From positions 1-62,051 of the IMG/VR virus record IMGVR_UViG_3300020220_000046: 62,051 nt of DNA; one strand, given 5' to 3'. Each line of letters begins with the position of its first letter. Position 1 is the stretch's first letter. The DNA is from a virus. The position numbers and the translations under genes are program-made. Of this stretch, positions 32,891-43,680 are shown one piece after another. The notes under the pieces are model-generated. The model was not told the origin of the DNA and made no database searches. It was given only the letters and a program-made list of their open reading frames with translations.

Positions 32891-33643
32891 TTAACATCCA
32901 CTTCCTAAAAGACATTCAATTTCTACGCTTAACCCTGTTGAATGATATATGTACGTATTAACAAGTGGTTGATATGTGAAAAAGCCAAGAAATGATGTAT
33001 TCAAAGACGATGTGGTATAAATCGCAGTGGTACTATCTAATAAGTTAGTTACATTACAATCTGTATAAACAGTTGTTGGTGTGGTATCTATACATTGACA
33101 AACCCCTCCACTACATGTTGACGAACAAACACCAATTGTCCATGCTTTGTACGCACAAGTTTCAGTGGGTGTACTAGTTAGGGTTATTGTGGGTGTACTT
33201 GTTAAAGTAGGCGCACTAGTTTGAGTTGGGGTTTGTGTTGTACCCAATGTTGGGGTATTTGTTAATGTAATAGTTGGGGTATTTGTTAATGTAATAGTTG
33301 GGGTATTTGTTAATGTAATAGTTGGTGTTGGAGTTGGTGTAGTGCCTGTTAAACATATAACATCAATATTAAAACATATTGTGTCATAACACGAAAATGC
33401 TTTACTATCATTTGTATAAATGTTTTTTATAATGTATCGACCTGTTGTTTGGTCAATCATTTTTATCCAATATTGAGTATCAAACGTTAATCCTGAAATT
33501 TCAACAGTGGATGAGGTTAAACCACTCGCATGTAATGTGAATGTTGTATTATCATATTCAGGCCAAGGATTTACACCACTTTTGTACCTTATGGTGTAGG
33601 GTCCATCTGAAACTATATTATATAATCGAACATTTAATCCCAT
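32891..33643 (-). CDS. Thr-Pro-repeat (mucin-like) virion protein with FN3-like start
   Basis: 250 residues. The N-terminal 100 residues look like a fibronectin type III or similar beta sandwich (MGLNVRLYNIVSDGPYTIRY; ISGLTFDTQYWIKMIDQTTG), then a short Cys pair, a T-x-T-x tract of about 60 residues with three exact copies of TITLTNTP, and a Cys-rich C-terminal domain (CSSTCSGGVCQC). It begins nine bases after a TATTTAT element. Like its neighbours it is probably displayed on the virion. Confidence 0.62.
   Translation of the reverse strand: MGLNVRLYNIVSDGPYTIRYKSGVNPWPEYDNTTFTLHASGLTSSTVEISGLTFDTQYWIKMIDQTTGRYIIKNIYTNDSKAFSCYDTICFNIDVICLTGTTPTPTPTITLTNTPTITLTNTPTITLTNTPTLGTTQTPTQTSAPTLTSTPTITLTSTPTETCAYKAWTIGVCSSTCSGGVCQCIDTTPTTVYTDCNVTNLLDSTTAIYTTSSLNTSFLGFFTYQPLVNTYIYHSTGLSVEIECLLGSGC
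33160..33348 (-). repeat. T-x-T-x tract with exact 24-base tandem repeat
   Basis: Within 33240-33325 a 24-base unit encoding TITLTNTP is repeated three times exactly (plus-strand core GGGGTATTTGTTAATG). Exact copies make it prone to length change. Confidence 0.75.
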
Positions 33644-33670
33644 ATTATATCATAAATACTTTTATTTATT

Positions 33671-36600
33671 TTATATACAATGTCCAACAGCGGCGGTTAT
33701 GTACACAGTTGAATTGCAAGGTATATCCACATCATAAAACACAACTGTACTTCCACCAGTATTCAACGGATAAAAACATTGTATTCCATAATTAATGGCA
33801 ATATTTTGTCCAGCTAAACACGGACCATAGTCAATTTCAACCGTTACATTTGAACCATTAACATTGGATGTGAAGAACCCAACCCCATCACCTTGCCCAA
33901 TCGGGAAATTAGCACCACTTGAGTAAGTTATATTATTGGAATTGAATCTAACTCCGAGTATAGTAACATTATTACTATTTTGTGTAGTTACCTCAACAAA
34001 TGCAAATGGACAAGAAAATGTACTAGGTGTACTAGTTAATGTTGGTGTTAGTGTTGGTGTATTTGTTAGTGTTGGTGTGTTTGTAGCAGTTAAAGTTGGT
34101 GTATTTGTAGCAGTTAATGTTGGTGTATTTGTTGCAGTTAATGTTGGTTCTTCAGATGTTAGTGTTTGAGTACTTGTTAGTGTTGGTGTATTTGTAGCAG
34201 TTAATGTTGGTGTAGCAGTTAATGTTGGAGTACTTGTTAGTGTTGGTGTATTTGTAGCAGTTAATGTTTGAGTACTTGTTAAAGTAGGTGTATTAGTAGC
34301 CGTTAACGTTGGCGTATTTGTTGCAGTACTTGTACTTGTTAAAGTAGGCGTATTTGTCAATGTAGGTGTATTTGTAGCTGTAAGTGTTGGAGTATTTGTT
34401 GCAGTACTTGTACTAGTTAGTGTTGGTGTATTTGTGGCTGTAAGTGTTGGAGTATTTGTTGCAGTACTTGTACTAGTTAGTGTTGGTGTATTTGTAGCCG
34501 TTAACGTTGGCGTATTTGTTGCGGTACTTGTGCTGGTTAATGTTGGGGTTTGAGTTGCTGTAAGTGTCGGAGTCTCAGTTAATGTTGGCGTATTTGTTGC
34601 AGTAAGAGTGGGTGTATTGGTTGCAGTACTTGTACTAGTTAATGTTGGCGTATTTGTTGCAGTTAGAGTAGGTGTATTGGTTGCAGTACTTGTACTAGTT
34701 AATGTTGGGGTTTGAGTTGCAGTTAGAGTAGGTGTATTGGTTGCAGTACTTGTACTAGTTAATGTTGGAGTATTGGTTGCGGTAAGTGTCGGAGTCTCAG
34801 TTAGTGTTGGAGTATTGGTTGCGGTAAGTGTCGGAGTCTCAGTTAGTGTTGGTGTATTTGTGGCAGTTAATGTTGGAGTATTTGTTGCAGTACTTGTGCT
34901 AGTTAAAGTAGGTGAATTTGTTGCAGTAAGAGTGGGTGTATTTGTGGCAGTACTTGTACTTGTTAAAGTAGGCGTATTTGTTGCAGTTAATGTTGGAGAG
35001 TTGGTTGGTGTTAATGTTGGTGTTTCAGTTAGTGTTTGAGTATTAGTCGGCGTTAATGTTGGCGTTTCAGTTAACGTAGGTGTACTAGTTGCTGTAAGGG
35101 TCGGTGTTTTAGTTAATGTTGGAGTATTAGTTGAACTTAATGTAGGGGTATTGGTTGCGGTTAATGTTGGTGTATTTGTTGCAGTAAGAGTGGGTGTTTG
35201 AGTACTTGTTGATGTAACAGTAGCGGTTGGTGTGGGCGTTGGACAATCTGTTGAACTATTTGCAATTGCCAAACCACTTCCGTTATCTTCAACAACAAAT
35301 AGTATTGAAGTGCTTGGTGGGTTTACATAAAAGATGGTTGATGACGAATTTGTGATAAGTTGTAAATCTGCAATTGTGTATGGATTTGTTGCTGTGTTAT
35401 CTTCGTATAATATTTCACCAACAGATAAATCGTCTTGTGCATAAATTGTTATAGAATTTTGACAAGAACATGCACTACTAATTGTAATATCAATACAATA
35501 GATTGCTCCATCTAATAAATTAGTAAGAGTTGGAGTATTGGTTGCGGTAAGGGTTGGTGTCTCCGTTAATGTAGGTGTATTCGTAGGTGTTTGAGTTTGA
35601 GTCTCTGTAGGGGTATTAGTTGCCGTTAATGTAGGTGTACTTGTTGCAGTTAACGTCGGAGTATTGGTTGGTGTTTCGGTTGGTGTACTTGTTGCAGTTA
35701 ACGTCGGAGTATTTGTTGATGTACTTGTTGCAGTTAACGTCGGAGTATTTGTTGATGTACTTGTTGCAGTTAACGTCGGAGTGCTTGTACTAGTTAAAGT
35801 AGGTGTATTGGTTGCAGTAAGAGTGGGTGTAGCGGTAAGGGTTGGAGTTTCAGTTGAAGTTAATGTTGGTGTATTTGTTGCTGTAAGGGTTGGAGTTTCA
35901 GTTGAAGTTAACGTAGGTGTTTCTGTTAACGTTAGTGTATTTGTGGCTGTTAATGTAGGTGTTTCAGTATTTGTAGGTGTAAGTGTTGGTGTATTTGTTG
36001 CAGTGCTTGTACTAGTTAAAGTAGGTGTATTGGTTGCAGTAAGAGTGGGTGTATTTGTTGCAGTGCTTGTACTAGTTAGTGTTGGGGTTTGAGTTGCAGT
36101 AAGAGTGGGTGTATTTGTTGCGGTACTTGTGCTGGTTAAAGTAGGTGTATTAGTAGATGTAAGTGTTGGCGTATTTGTTGCGGTACTTGTGCTGGTTAAA
36201 GTAGGTGTATTTGTTGCAGTGCTTGTACTAGTTAAAGTAGGTGTATTAGTAGCTGTAAGTGTTGGTGTATTTGTTGCAGTGCTTGTACTAGTTAAAGTAG
36301 GTGTATTGGTTGCAGTAAGAGTAGGTGTATTTGTTGCGGTACTTGTACTAGTTAAAGTAGGTGTACTTGTGGCTGTTAGTGTATTAGTTGATGTTGGCGT
36401 ACTTGTGGATGTAAGAGTTATTGTTGGAGTACTAGTATAGGTTGATGTATTCGTGTTTGTTAATGTTGGAGTACTTGTTGATGTGATAGTAGGAGTTGGT
36501 GTTAGTGTTTGTGTGCTAGTTGGTGTGGGTGTGTTTGTGGGAGATTGGTCGCAATCAAATGGTGATTCAGATAAATCATTATTGGTTGGTGGTGTTGCAC

Positions 36601-39600
36601 AATGTACGGGGTCACTATAATATTGACCTAAATCAAAATCAATATTTGGATGTTTATTGTATAGATGTTTCATCAAAATTTGTTCATTTGAATTACCATC
36701 AAATACAACAATAAATGTATCAGTCAATGGTGAACCATTTTTTTGAACATTTAAGTTAAAATATAAACCAGTGTCACAATAATTTAGGTCAACCGCTAAA
36801 ACTTCTATTGGATAACCATATTGGTTAATTAGAAAATCTCCTTTATCATATAATTCTTTGGAGTGGTCGCAGCAAGGTTCGATGAAATCAATCGGTCTTA
36901 TTTGTAATTCTTCAGGGAATCTATCATCAAAGTGATATGTTCCATTCGTTACAGAACCGAAATTCTCAATAAATTTATTTGTATAAACCCTTAATTGAGT
37001 TGTAGGTAAAACTTCAAATATTTCAATACTATTTGTTGTTGTTTCACCTGTAATTCTATTTTTCTTAACAGAACCAAGACATTCTTTATCAGTAACTAAA
37101 AGTTTTTCATACGAATACGTAAATGAATATCCACTTTGAGATGCATTTTGGAATTGTTGATTCGTAAATCCTGAACAAGGAAGATAATTTGCACTTAAAA
37201 TGTATTCACCTACTTGTAAACCATATACAGATTTTTCTACAATCGTACCACCTGTTAAATATGAATTAATTTGTGAACTTGTTGTTGAACTATTAATTGT
37301 TAAACCTGAAGGAACCACTAAAACTATTGAACTATCTTTTAAACCATAATTAAAGTTTGATTTATACTCAACTTTTGGTTGGATGGTATATCCAGTATAA
37401 TTGTCACAAAACGTTGCTCCTGATATTTCAGATATAGTATTTGAACCTTGATATCCTTGAAGTACAAATAGTTCTGTGTGACTCTTTCCGCTTGGCATTG
37501 GACATGGGTCGTGTTCTATTTTAGCTTGTAATCCTTCTATCTTGAATTTAACTTCGTTGTTTGCGGCATCAATAATATTAAAATCTATTACATCAAATTC
37601 AGTAACTCCAGTTAGTTTAAATTTACAATCATACCCCGCAACTTTTTCAATGTAAACGTCAGCATTTTGACTATGACCACTTGTACAATTTGCATAAATG
37701 TAAAACGGCCATGTGTGATTTTTTTGAACCCCGAATTGAGCACCAATAACATCAATATAGATGTCACTAACCATAATACACGATGCTGGCTCTTCACAAT
37801 AAAATTCACCATTACCACTAACTTGTACACTTAATCTATCATTTGATTTTATTGTCTGATAATCCGCCTCAAATCTATAATCAAAATAATCTTTTACCGA
37901 ACAATTCCCAATACCATATTTTATGGATGAAAACTTAATCATTTCTTCACCATTTTCATCTGTAAAGATTTCATAACTTACCATTGGTAAAGTTTCGGTT
38001 ACATATGTTTGTCCGGTTGTTCCTGTGAATGGTGCGTAAGCATAGTAACCTGAACCATATCTTGATATTGTTATTGAACCAATAAGATTAGTCAACGCTT
38101 CAACCCATAGTTGTTTAATTTTAACAATATCAGGTTCTAAATAATCTTTATAATCACAAATAAGTGCAAGATTTACAGGGTCATTACTCACTAAGTCGGT
38201 ACATCCCGTCATTGGGAATGGGTCATATAACTTAGCACTATTTGTTGTATTTGATGTACCGCTAACCACAACAGTCATTCCTGTTGTTAAACCTGTATAT
38301 GATGGACCACCATAAATAACCCCATCAATTTCGATTATTGGATAGTATGTTACACCAGTCAAGTTTATTAATCCTCTAAAATTATTTTCTTCACCGAGTA
38401 AAGTTTCAACGTCTTCTTCAATTGCGGTTTCAAAATCGGGATATAAGTCCTCGATAAATTCCATTGGTTGGCAATCAAATATGTATGGATATTTCGGTCT
38501 ACCAAATAAATTGTTTTCTATTAGATTACCTCCTGTCCACAGTGTAGTTGCGGGAACCAATTGTTCTACTAATTGAACCCAATAAGGGCTGATTTTATTT
38601 ACAAATTCAGCAGCATCAATAAACGTATATGGTTTGAATGAAGTTTGAGAAAAATAATCTCTATAGATATCTTCAAGAACAATATAATTCTTTTTATATC
38701 TAATTGTATGAGAGTTCTTTATTACTTTGTGAATAAAATTGTTTGTAAATTGTGCAAACGTTACCCCTGTTTGTGGTGATAATAAATTTGTTGAACCGAA
38801 TGAAATTTCTAAATCTCTACTTTTTCTAAATAAATCAAAATTAATCGCGTTAGACGCTGAAATATGAATATTAATATTTTTTCTATTCAAAATTAAAGAC
38901 GAACCATCCAATACATCGTGAGCTTTTGTATTGTCAATATCTGTTTGTAAACCATAACCCGTATCTAATCCGGGTAGTTTTCTGAACACGTTAAAATAAT
39001 CCTCACCATAAGTAAAAGGTTTATTTTTTGTTTTAATTGTTTTTGTTCTACCAGTGAGAATTGAGTTTTCGGTATCTATAATCGTTGGTGAGCGGTGGTC
39101 TAATGTAATATCATACCATCCCGCACCTTTTTGGAAGAAAATGTCTTCAGTAAGACTAAACGCTTTTCTTGGTAACCCTGTGTCAGGGTCAACAGGATAA
39201 CCTTCTCTATCAAATCCTGTTGAGCCAGTGGTGGTAATCTTAGTATATGTGTACCCTGTTGTATTAAATTGACCCGTTATAAAAGTTTTTTCTCCAACAA
39301 TAACATTGTATATGTCTTGTTCTAAATCAAAACTCACGGGCATTGATGTTACTTGATAGACATACTCATTAATTTTTATTAATGGTTCGGGAGCTCCTAA
39401 GAATTTTAAGAAGAACTCAATAGATGCTCTTGTTCCTTTTGATTTAAAGATATATGCAAGATTGACTAATAATCTTCTGTAGAATTCATGTTCGGCATCA
39501 ACTAAATTAAAACCAGTGGATACTCCACCATAAGACGAATCTAAACGAGTATATAATACATCGTCTAATGATTTTTCATCAAATAGATTTGTAGTTGATA

Positions 39601-40798
39601 ACCCGAGATTCTCAGATAAATTCTTTAATAAAATATCGGGTAAGTTATTAATACCATCATAACTCACATTTCTCATGTAAGCAATGTTGTCTATGTATTT
39701 TTTTACTTGGTCAAAACTTTGTCCGTAAAGTTGAAATACACTTTGAGCTCTTTGGTCTGCGGTGTCAAATTCTAATAATTGTGGTGATGTTAAAAATCTA
39801 ACAATTGTGTTTGATTTAAATGTATCAATCTCATCACAAACATCTTTTAAACTTTGTACATATAATTCATAGTCAAGACCATAAATTTGTATGTTCCATC
39901 CATCCCCTAATGTTGGCCAGCTAAACTCAACGTTTTGAATTGTAACCTTTGAACCATCGGGACTATCTCTCGGAATTCTAAAATTTGATGTGTATGTTGG
40001 GCTTGTATCTCTATTGAGTAATGAAGATTCAACATCATCTAATCCATTGTAAAATTCTTCAACAATACCATCATTTGGTCTGATTATAAAGTTTGTTGTA
40101 CTTGTAGAACCTGTAAATGGTTGACCAATTACAACAAAAACTATTTCATTTGAAGAATTTGGCTCTGTATATTGAAATACAGGGTACGATTCGCCATTTA
40201 TATATAAAACATACTTATTGTTTGATGAATATAGATTTCTTAATTCATTTTCACTTGTAGGTTTAATCGCACTATTTGGTTCAGATAAAATAATTCCAAA
40301 TGGATTTGAAACTTTACTTAACTGAATTGTGAATGTTGTTCTGTCTAAACTATTACTATATGAAATATTAAACGCTGAGAATAAGTTCACACCTATAGGA
40401 CTATCGGCAATTACTTGTAATGCTGCGGGGAATTTTTTTATAATTTTGGTAATCGATACCAAAATTCTTTCTCTTAAAGAACCATATAAAGACTTATCTG
40501 CATTTTGTTTATCGTTACGAAATCTTATCGATTTACTTCTTTTGGCCGCAGAACTTGTAGGTTGCTGAGTTGTTACGTCTGTTTTAGTGTCTTCTTTTTT
40601 TATATTATCTAAAGTAAGAAACTCAGAAAATGGATTTTTTCTAAAACTTTTAGAATCTTTATCAGGTATAGTTTTATCAATGTCAAATGAGGTATTAACA
40701 AGCGCCGAACTTCCGTTGGTAATTTGTCTACCAACAAGATTATCATTAAATGTTGCCGCGCCACTTGGCGCTTGGCTTGGTACCTTTCTTTTCGCCAT
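33671..40798 (-). CDS. Giant baseplate/adhesin protein with gpI-like region and two mucin-like tracts
   Basis: 2375 residues. N-terminal part: [20 protein letters not shown], then beta domains. Around residues 330-480 comes a helical gpI-like region: [15 protein letters not shown], then [20 protein letters not shown] and [11 protein letters not shown], matching the ELA-LGL...LYKSKGT...L-x-x-LG pattern of phage tail protein I. More beta domains follow to about residue 1420. Then come a first T-x-T-x tract (about 340 residues), a Cys-containing beta domain of about 95, a second tract (about 400) and a final domain ending ITAAVGHCI. Probably a wedge protein fused to a long flexible arm. Its start overlaps the next gene's stop by one base. 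Confidence 0.65.
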   Translation of the reverse strand: MAKRKVPSQAPSGAATFNDNLVGRQITNGSSALVNTSFDIDKTIPDKDSKSFRKNPFSEFLTLDNIKKEDTKTDVTTQQPTSSAAKRSKSIRFRNDKQNADKSLYGSLRERILVSITKIIKKFPAALQVIADSPIGVNLFSAFNISYSNSLDRTTFTIQLSKVSNPFGIILSEPNSAIKPTSENELRNLYSSNNKYVLYINGESYPVFQYTEPNSSNEIVFVVIGQPFTGSTSTTNFIIRPNDGIVEEFYNGLDDVESSLLNRDTSPTYTSNFRIPRDSPDGSKVTIQNVEFSWPTLGDGWNIQIYGLDYELYVQSLKDVCDEIDTFKSNTIVRFLTSPQLLEFDTADQRAQSVFQLYGQSFDQVKKYIDNIAYMRNVSYDGINNLPDILLKNLSENLGLSTTNLFDEKSLDDVLYTRLDSSYGGVSTGFNLVDAEHEFYRRLLVNLAYIFKSKGTRASIEFFLKFLGAPEPLIKINEYVYQVTSMPVSFDLEQDIYNVIVGEKTFITGQFNTTGYTYTKITTTGSTGFDREGYPVDPDTGLPRKAFSLTEDIFFQKGAGWYDITLDHRSPTIIDTENSILTGRTKTIKTKNKPFTYGEDYFNVFRKLPGLDTGYGLQTDIDNTKAHDVLDGSSLILNRKNINIHISASNAINFDLFRKSRDLEISFGSTNLLSPQTGVTFAQFTNNFIHKVIKNSHTIRYKKNYIVLEDIYRDYFSQTSFKPYTFIDAAEFVNKISPYWVQLVEQLVPATTLWTGGNLIENNLFGRPKYPYIFDCQPMEFIEDLYPDFETAIEEDVETLLGEENNFRGLINLTGVTYYPIIEIDGVIYGGPSYTGLTTGMTVVVSGTSNTTNSAKLYDPFPMTGCTDLVSNDPVNLALICDYKDYLEPDIVKIKQLWVEALTNLIGSITISRYGSGYYAYAPFTGTTGQTYVTETLPMVSYEIFTDENGEEMIKFSSIKYGIGNCSVKDYFDYRFEADYQTIKSNDRLSVQVSGNGEFYCEEPASCIMVSDIYIDVIGAQFGVQKNHTWPFYIYANCTSGHSQNADVYIEKVAGYDCKFKLTGVTEFDVIDFNIIDAANNEVKFKIEGLQAKIEHDPCPMPSGKSHTELFVLQGYQGSNTISEISGATFCDNYTGYTIQPKVEYKSNFNYGLKDSSIVLVVPSGLTINSSTTSSQINSYLTGGTIVEKSVYGLQVGEYILSANYLPCSGFTNQQFQNASQSGYSFTYSYEKLLVTDKECLGSVKKNRITGETTTNSIEIFEVLPTTQLRVYTNKFIENFGSVTNGTYHFDDRFPEELQIRPIDFIEPCCDHSKELYDKGDFLINQYGYPIEVLAVDLNYCDTGLYFNLNVQKNGSPLTDTFIVVFDGNSNEQILMKHLYNKHPNIDFDLGQYYSDPVHCATPPTNNDLSESPFDCDQSPTNTPTPTSTQTLTPTPTITSTSTPTLTNTNTSTYTSTPTITLTSTSTPTSTNTLTATSTPTLTSTSTATNTPTLTATNTPTLTSTSTATNTPTLTATNTPTLTSTSTATNTPTLTSTSTATNTPTLTSTNTPTLTSTSTATNTPTLTATQTPTLTSTSTATNTPTLTATNTPTLTSTSTATNTPTLTPTNTETPTLTATNTLTLTETPTLTSTETPTLTATNTPTLTSTETPTLTATPTLTATNTPTLTSTSTPTLTATSTSTNTPTLTATSTSTNTPTLTATSTPTETPTNTPTLTATSTPTLTATNTPTETQTQTPTNTPTLTETPTLTATNTPTLTNLLDGAIYCIDITISSACSCQNSITIYAQDDLSVGEILYEDNTATNPYTIADLQLITNSSSTIFYVNPPSTSILFVVEDNGSGLAIANSSTDCPTPTPTATVTSTSTQTPTLTATNTPTLTATNTPTLSSTNTPTLTKTPTLTATSTPTLTETPTLTPTNTQTLTETPTLTPTNSPTLTATNTPTLTSTSTATNTPTLTATNSPTLTSTSTATNTPTLTATNTPTLTETPTLTATNTPTLTETPTLTATNTPTLTSTSTATNTPTLTATQTPTLTSTSTATNTPTLTATNTPTLTSTSTATNTPTLTATNTPTLTETPTLTATQTPTLTSTSTATNTPTLTATNTPTLTSTSTATNTPTLTATNTPTLTSTSTATNTPTLTATNTPTLTNTPTLTSTSTATNTPTLTATNTPTLTSTQTLTATNTPTLTSTPTLTATPTLTATNTPTLTSTQTLTSEEPTLTATNTPTLTATNTPTLTATNTPTLTNTPTLTPTLTSTPSTFSCPFAFVEVTTQNSNNVTILGVRFNSNNITYSSGANFPIGQGDGVGFFTSNVNGSNVTVEIDYGPCLAGQNIAINYGIQCFYPLNTGGSTVVFYDVDIPCNSTVYITAAVGHCI
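34025..35235 (-). repeat. Second, longer mucin-like T-x-T-x repeat tract
   Basis: About 400 residues in which Thr occupies nearly every other position with Ala, Asn, Pro, Leu, Ser, Glu or Gln between. Common longer units are TATNTPTL and [12 protein letters not shown]. The SEE block occurs once near 34145. Confidence 0.85.
35525..36540 (-). repeat. First mucin-like T-x-T-x repeat tract
   Basis: About 340 residues with the same alternate-Thr pattern, separated from the second tract by a globular Cys-containing domain (35240-35525). Exact stretches of tens of bases recur between copies. Confidence 0.85.
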
Positions 40799-41715
40799 TA
40801 TTCGGTAATCGTATCAAAGTTTAGTGTCTCATCTATGTCAGTCCTTTCTTCACGAACTTCATATAATGTCTCATTAAATTCGTCTTTGACTTCGTAAAGA
40901 TTGTACTGTTTGTATATGTTATTATTATTGTCATAAATGGTGTAGATACCTTGTGAAACAGCTTTAGTTTGATTACCATACAATGCGTTAGCCAATGTAC
41001 CTGCATCGTGTTCAACCATTTCAACCTCAATTGTTGTTGGGTTAAAAAATGTATTTGTTAAAATAATTTTTTGTGATGGTGTACCAATAAAGGGAACCGT
41101 ATTTGGTTTATTTGATGGTGCTGAGGATGGTGTAACAGTCAAAAACATCAAATTTGTTGCTTGTTCACTATATTGATATCTGATGGCTTTTTGTGAAGTG
41201 CTTGTTAAGTTAGACACAATTGGAGTACAATAAAATGAAGATGTTACAACTCTGTAGAAGTTGGTGATTTTCTTATTATCCGACGTGTTAATATATTCTA
41301 TTCTATAACCAACCAAACCTTGTGGAGTAAACTTATTCCTGTCTGCGGCTGGTACATTACTTAAATCAATAACCAAACCTCTAACAGAAGGTAATGATGC
41401 CAAAATACCACAATCCGTGATTGTTGTACGTATCTGTTTAGGTCTAATATGTAGGGTATATATTCCCAATTCAGAGAAATCTGAAGAAGCTAACTTTAAG
41501 TTATACATACCACCCAAAATCTCAACGTTTGGTGCCGCGGCATCATCAGTTGTATTTGAATTGTGAAAAACGGGGGTTAAAACATCGGCTGAACTTAACC
41601 TTTTAAGGGTTGCAGTTGCACTATTTGTTCTACCTGAAACGTAGTGATAATATATTTCTACGTCCTCGGGTGATACATCTGCCGGTCTAATTATTCCATA
41701 ACTACCTACTGCCAT
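40798..41715 (-). CDS. Baseplate-region structural protein, unknown
   Basis: 305 residues. Beta-rich: [60 protein letters not shown]. The C-terminal segment repeats [20 protein letters not shown]. No family recognised. It is one base overlapped with the giant baseplate gene and sits in the wedge block, so it is likely an assembly partner or wedge component. A TATTTAT element lies 13 bases upstream of its start. Confidence 0.6.
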   Translation of the reverse strand: MAVGSYGIIRPADVSPEDVEIYYHYVSGRTNSATATLKRLSSADVLTPVFHNSNTTDDAAAPNVEILGGMYNLKLASSDFSELGIYTLHIRPKQIRTTITDCGILASLPSVRGLVIDLSNVPAADRNKFTPQGLVGYRIEYINTSDNKKITNFYRVVTSSFYCTPIVSNLTSTSQKAIRYQYSEQATNLMFLTVTPSSAPSNKPNTVPFIGTPSQKIILTNTFFNPTTIEVEMVEHDAGTLANALYGNQTKAVSQGIYTIYDNNNNIYKQYNLYEVKDEFNETLYEVREERTDIDETLNFDTITE

Positions 41716-41740
41716 GATTTTTTATTAATAAATATAATTT

Positions 41741-42844
41741 TTATTGTTTTCTTATGTTAAAATACCCATTTCCATAGATATCTAATTCCCCCGTATTGTC
41801 TATTTCGGTCAACCTAAGTATTTTTTCCATTACACCCTGTTTACCCCTTTCAACAAATAAATCAGAAAATATGGTTGGTTCGTCTATAAAACCTAAAAAG
41901 TGTTCGTTCCTTGTTAACACATAATTTATAACCTCTTCCTTTGTAAAACCAGTTGTTGTACCCGTAATCGTTGTTACCCCATCCGAGAAATCCATATAAT
42001 GTAGATTGTCTATAGTATATGCACTGAAAGTTACACCGGATAGGGTTCCGGTAGTTACTCCACTATATGTGTTTGAGCCATATAATTTTTTTTCGTCAAT
42101 TCTACTATTTCCGATTGCTGCGTATGTGAAAGTAGTATTTCCCGTTGTGGTTGTATAGTCAAGATTATTAAGATAATTCAACGTTTGACCTGTTATGTTT
42201 GTATACGGAATGGTAAACCCGGTCAATGAACCTAGTGGGTTAGGAACACTTACGTTTGCGGGTACGGTTACCTTTTTCTGCAATTTAAAGTTTAACCAAG
42301 GCGTGTTTAATGAAATTGATATGTTTTTTACACCCGCAGTTCCATACGTCTTGGTTGTGGAGTTAAGGGTAGTTCCGGTGTGAGTTGTTAACGTTGATGT
42401 TGTGGCATCCCCCCAATCAACTGTGAAGTTAACTGTAAGTATTTCAGATACTTTAGTTGAATCCACCGTATTGTAAACCTGAACGGTGTTTCCTGTCTGA
42501 GTGTATGAAAAATTACATATTTGTTCAACTTGTTCCATATATCCATCAAACCCAACCATTACCCCCATTTCATCAACTGACGATTCTAAAAATAGTGGGA
42601 CATCGTGACTACCGACAGCAGTTGCTTCGGTTATCGAAGACCACGCACTACCTGTCCACTTATAGTATCCTGTTGCAAGACTACCTGTGACATTATAGAC
42701 AACATCTCCTGTGACGGGTGGTAATGTTGTAGAACCTGACCATGGGACCCAATTACCAAAATAGTCATACCAAAATTGACCACTTAGAGAATGTAGTCTA
42801 ACATTTGGAATGTTCTTCCTTAATATTTTATAAGAATTTTTCAT
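41741..42844 (-). CDS. Structural protein with PKD-like domain
   Basis: 367 residues. An N-terminal region with WYDYFGNWVPWSGSTTLPPV and GYYKWTGSAWSSIT resembles fibre or adhesin surface segments. Residues about 130-190 (LTVNFTVDWGDATTSTLTTH, then STTKTYGTAGVKNISISLNT) have the WGD and following Tyr of PKD domains, an immunoglobulin-like fold. The rest is Thr/Gly-rich and ends NTGELDIYGNGYFNIRK. It overlaps its upstream neighbour by 17 bases. Probably virion surface or baseplate-attached. Confidence 0.62.
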   Translation of the reverse strand: MKNSYKILRKNIPNVRLHSLSGQFWYDYFGNWVPWSGSTTLPPVTGDVVYNVTGSLATGYYKWTGSAWSSITEATAVGSHDVPLFLESSVDEMGVMVGFDGYMEQVEQICNFSYTQTGNTVQVYNTVDSTKVSEILTVNFTVDWGDATTSTLTTHTGTTLNSTTKTYGTAGVKNISISLNTPWLNFKLQKKVTVPANVSVPNPLGSLTGFTIPYTNITGQTLNYLNNLDYTTTTGNTTFTYAAIGNSRIDEKKLYGSNTYSGVTTGTLSGVTFSAYTIDNLHYMDFSDGVTTITGTTTGFTKEEVINYVLTRNEHFLGFIDEPTIFSDLFVERGKQGVMEKILRLTEIDNTGELDIYGNGYFNIRKQ

Positions 42845-43679
42845 AAAAAACTATTGGGTCATTTGTTTCACCTATTCTTGAACCAACAGAACCATTAAAT
42901 TGAAATATTTGATATGAGAAATCACTCCTATCAATTACAACTTTATAGTATAAGTCATTTTCTTCGACAATTGTATCGTTAGGTGTCTTTGTTTTATTTG
43001 TAAAATCAAAAATTTCACTTGTCTTTGCATTATAAAATTTGGCGGTCATGTAAAATGTATTTCCAGTCAAATTTGTTTCATCAAATGGCGTATCGTCCGT
43101 AAACCAAAAGAAATACATATTCTCTTTATTTCTATAATTTGAACCCATAAAGACAGGGAAATATATGTAATCATTCATCGGTATTGTTGAACCGGATGTT
43201 GTTCCTGTATAAAATATTTTTTCACCCAATGGAAGTGCTATGTTTTTAGCAAAAACCATTCTTTTATTTGTATTGTTAGGAGCAACATCATTTGGTGTTT
43301 TATAAAATTCTAATCTAAAAAAACTTTCAGTTGATTGTTTTAACATTAAAGCGTTTTCTTGTAATGTTATATCCATTAACTGATAATCTTGTTTAAACGT
43401 CACACCCGTAATAATTGGATTTGCGGGGTTTGAAGTATTATACTGATAATCACCAAAGTAAAAGTAGAACCAAATGTCTGTTTGACTAAATCCACTAACA
43501 TTTGTATATGGTTTATGTATGTATCTCACCGTCTCATAATTCTCTATTGGGTTTATAATCTGATAAAGAATTTCTTTTTCCATGATTTCGGCGGACTCGG
43601 TCCACCCCAAATCAGTTTTAAAATTTTGAATTGGGTCTACAATTAAATTTTGGTCAATATTTCTTCTAACTAATTCCAC
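42828..43679 (-). CDS. Baseplate-region structural protein, unknown
   Basis: 283 residues. MELVRRNIDQNLIVDPIQN, aromatic beta stretches (DIWFYFYFGDYQYNTSNPA; IYFPVFMGSNYRNKENMYFF), and a C-terminal YKVVIDRSDFSYQIFQFNG. No recognised motif. It is separated by one base from the next gene upstream and overlaps the PKD-like gene by 17 bases. Its context is tail structure. Confidence 0.58.
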   Translation of the reverse strand: MELVRRNIDQNLIVDPIQNFKTDLGWTESAEIMEKEILYQIINPIENYETVRYIHKPYTNVSGFSQTDIWFYFYFGDYQYNTSNPANPIITGVTFKQDYQLMDITLQENALMLKQSTESFFRLEFYKTPNDVAPNNTNKRMVFAKNIALPLGEKIFYTGTTSGSTIPMNDYIYFPVFMGSNYRNKENMYFFWFTDDTPFDETNLTGNTFYMTAKFYNAKTSEIFDFTNKTKTPNDTIVEENDLYYKVVIDRSDFSYQIFQFNGSVGSRIGETNDPIVFYEKFL

Positions 43680-43680
43680 T

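Noticed and set aside
33936-36440. Long plus-strand ORFs of Val, Gly, Leu and Ala (VGVFVAV-type) across the repeat region.
   Set aside because: They are the antisense of the Thr-Pro codons; their regularity comes from the repeat tract, and they have no start context or domains of their own.
34025-36540. Regular short repeats that might look like a CRISPR array.
   Set aside because: The repeats lie in frame within one gene, have no unique spacers of constant length, and no cas genes are nearby.
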